From contig WFRT01000005.1 in assembly GCA_015486445.1 (NCBI GenBank), positions 1 through 6,963 on the forward strand: a stretch of 6,963 bases of DNA, read 5' to 3'. Position 1 is the first letter of the stretch. Each line of letters starts with the position of its first letter. Of this stretch, positions 6,099 through 6,963 are shown piece by piece. Below the pieces are notes generated by a model. The model was not told where the DNA came from and did not search any database. It saw only the letters and a list, made by a program, of their open reading frames with translations. Made by a program: the position numbers and the translations under genes. This DNA is from Pseudomonadota bacterium. GTDB lineage: Bacteria; Desulfobacterota; Anaeroferrophillalia; Anaeroferrophillales; Tharpellaceae.

Positions 6099-6963
6099 TT
6101 ACGGTGCCAGGTCGGCCGCCTTGAGCCCGCTGACCGCGTTGATCAGGCTGTTGAAATAGTACAGCGGCGAAGGTTTGCGGTGCGGGGAGAGCAGTTGCTT
6201 GTAGAGATTGGCCAGAGAGCGGATCTCGGGGGCCTGGCGGCCGGGAAAAAAGAGGGCGATGTCGAGGATCGTGTTATAGGTGCGCAGGCGGGTTTCGGCA
6301 CTGTCGGGCGGGCCCTCTTCAACCAGGCAGCGCAGGCTCAGTTTTACCAGGTTGCGGGGTGCCGGAAAGCTGATGCAGAGCCTGGTCTGGCCGGAATCGC
6401 TGTAGCCCGAGAGACATTCATCGCTGTAGGCGACGTCGCCCTGTTTGGTGGCCGTAACCAGGGTGTGAATGCTTTCGACGACCTGGCCCCGGAAAGCCGG
6501 CAGGAAGACGACCGGGTGATACCGGGCCATGGTGGTATTGAAATAGTAGCGGATGAAGCGCTTGAGCTGGTTTTCGGTCGCCTGGTCGATCCGGTCGCCC
6601 TTGATCCTGATACAGCGCGAGCAGAGCGGAGCGACCCCGTAGGTGTTGGAGAGCAGGCCTTCGGCTTCCCGGACAACGTCGCGCTGCTCCCCTTTGGGCC
6701 CGAAGAATTCCTGCCACTGCTTAAGCATCGCCTGAGTGAAGCGGTTTTTCGGATCGTCGAGCCTACGGGCGAATCTGGTCAGAGCGAGGTCGAGCATTGC
6801 CGCCGGCCGGCGCGGCCTGCGGCCCGAGGCGGTGACGAAAAAAGGGCGCGAAGAGATCAGGCGCCGGCTCTTTAAGTGGAACAGGTTGAGCGAACCGAAG
6901 AGATAGGTGGTGTGGGTGGCTACCGGCTGTCCGTTGACCAGGGTGATGTCAGGAGCGAAATTC
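6099..6963 (-). CDS. Unrecognised protein, C-terminal part (5' end beyond the window)
   Basis: The minus-strand frame is open from the right edge to a TAA at 6099-6101, giving 287 residues. An ATG exists at 6795-6797 (232 residues from there), but it has no ribosome-binding site. The 55 codons before it keep the same G/C-rich third positions and protein-like composition (for example APDITLVNGQPVATHTTYLF), so I take the gene to start outside the window. I do not recognise the family. Visible features are a CSRC (CxxC) motif encoded at 6612-6623, an Arg/Pro-rich stretch GRRPRRP encoded near 6804-6824, aromatic-rich segments (KRFIRYYFNTTMARYHP) and no long hydrophobic helix in the visible part. 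The signal peptide, if any, would be outside the window. The 25-base gap to the exported protein gene suggests one operon and perhaps a shared envelope process. The CxxC could bind a metal or form a disulfide; only one such pair is seen. Confidence 0.7.
   Translation of the reverse strand, partial: NFAPDITLVNGQPVATHTTYLFGSLNLFHLKSRRLISSRPFFVTASGRRPRRPAAMLDLALTRFARRLDDPKNRFTQAMLKQWQEFFGPKGEQRDVVREAEGLLSNTYGVAPLCSRCIRIKGDRIDQATENQLKRFIRYYFNTTMARYHPVVFLPAFRGQVVESIHTLVTATKQGDVAYSDECLSGYSDSGQTRLCISFPAPRNLVKLSLRCLVEEGPPDSAETRLRTYNTILDIALFFPGRQAPEIRSLANLYKQLLSPHRKPSPLYYFNSLINAVSGLKAADLAP

Noticed and set aside
6099..6797. A complete 232-residue gene starting at the ATG at 6795-6797
   Set aside because: There is no ribosome-binding site before this ATG and the frame stays open and codon-like to the window edge, so the start is more likely outside.
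5592..6875. A 427-codon open frame on the plus strand across the minus-strand pair
   Set aside because: It crosses two genes and their intergenic gap. The opposite strand has a signal peptide, ribosome-binding site and sensible stops.

Overview
The window is a G+C-rich stretch (visibly above 60 %, with strong G/C preference at third codon positions) of a bacterial chromosome. The gene content (a serine-palmitoyltransferase-like enzyme, an MsbA-type lipid exporter, surface-carbohydrate biosynthesis, an exported protein with a classical signal peptide) points to a Gram-negative bacterium. A Desulfobacterota/deltaproteobacterial origin would fit, but that is a guess from overall character; nothing here fixes the taxon.

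Layout: two gene groups converge on a shared terminator near 4788-4819. On the plus strand (1-4745) lie the 3' end of an alpha-oxoamine synthase gene, a complete ABC exporter (476-2188), a two-domain phospholipase-D-superfamily protein (2185-3372) and a GT-B-like surface carbohydrate biosynthesis protein (3369-4745). The last three genes are joined by 4-base stop/start overlaps (TTGA, then ATGA), so they are almost certainly one translationally coupled operon. The oxoamine synthase ends 64 bases upstream of the exporter with no terminator visible between them. On the minus strand (6963-4868) lie the 3' part of a large unrecognised gene that runs off the right edge and, 25 bases downstream, a complete gene for an exported protein of unknown function.

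The plus-strand group reads as an envelope lipid/glycan module: an enzyme that condenses an amino acid with an acyl thioester, an exporter of a lipid-linked or amphipathic product, a PLD-type phosphodiester enzyme, and a polysaccharide-type GT-B protein. This is inference from family membership and gene order. The most unusual details are the altered HKD motifs of the PLD-like protein, a four-unit 12-bp repeat that expands the loop right after its first motif, and the uncharacterised minus-strand pair. No tRNA, rRNA, CRISPR array, insertion sequence or attachment site was seen. No non-coding stretch exceeds about 125 bases.
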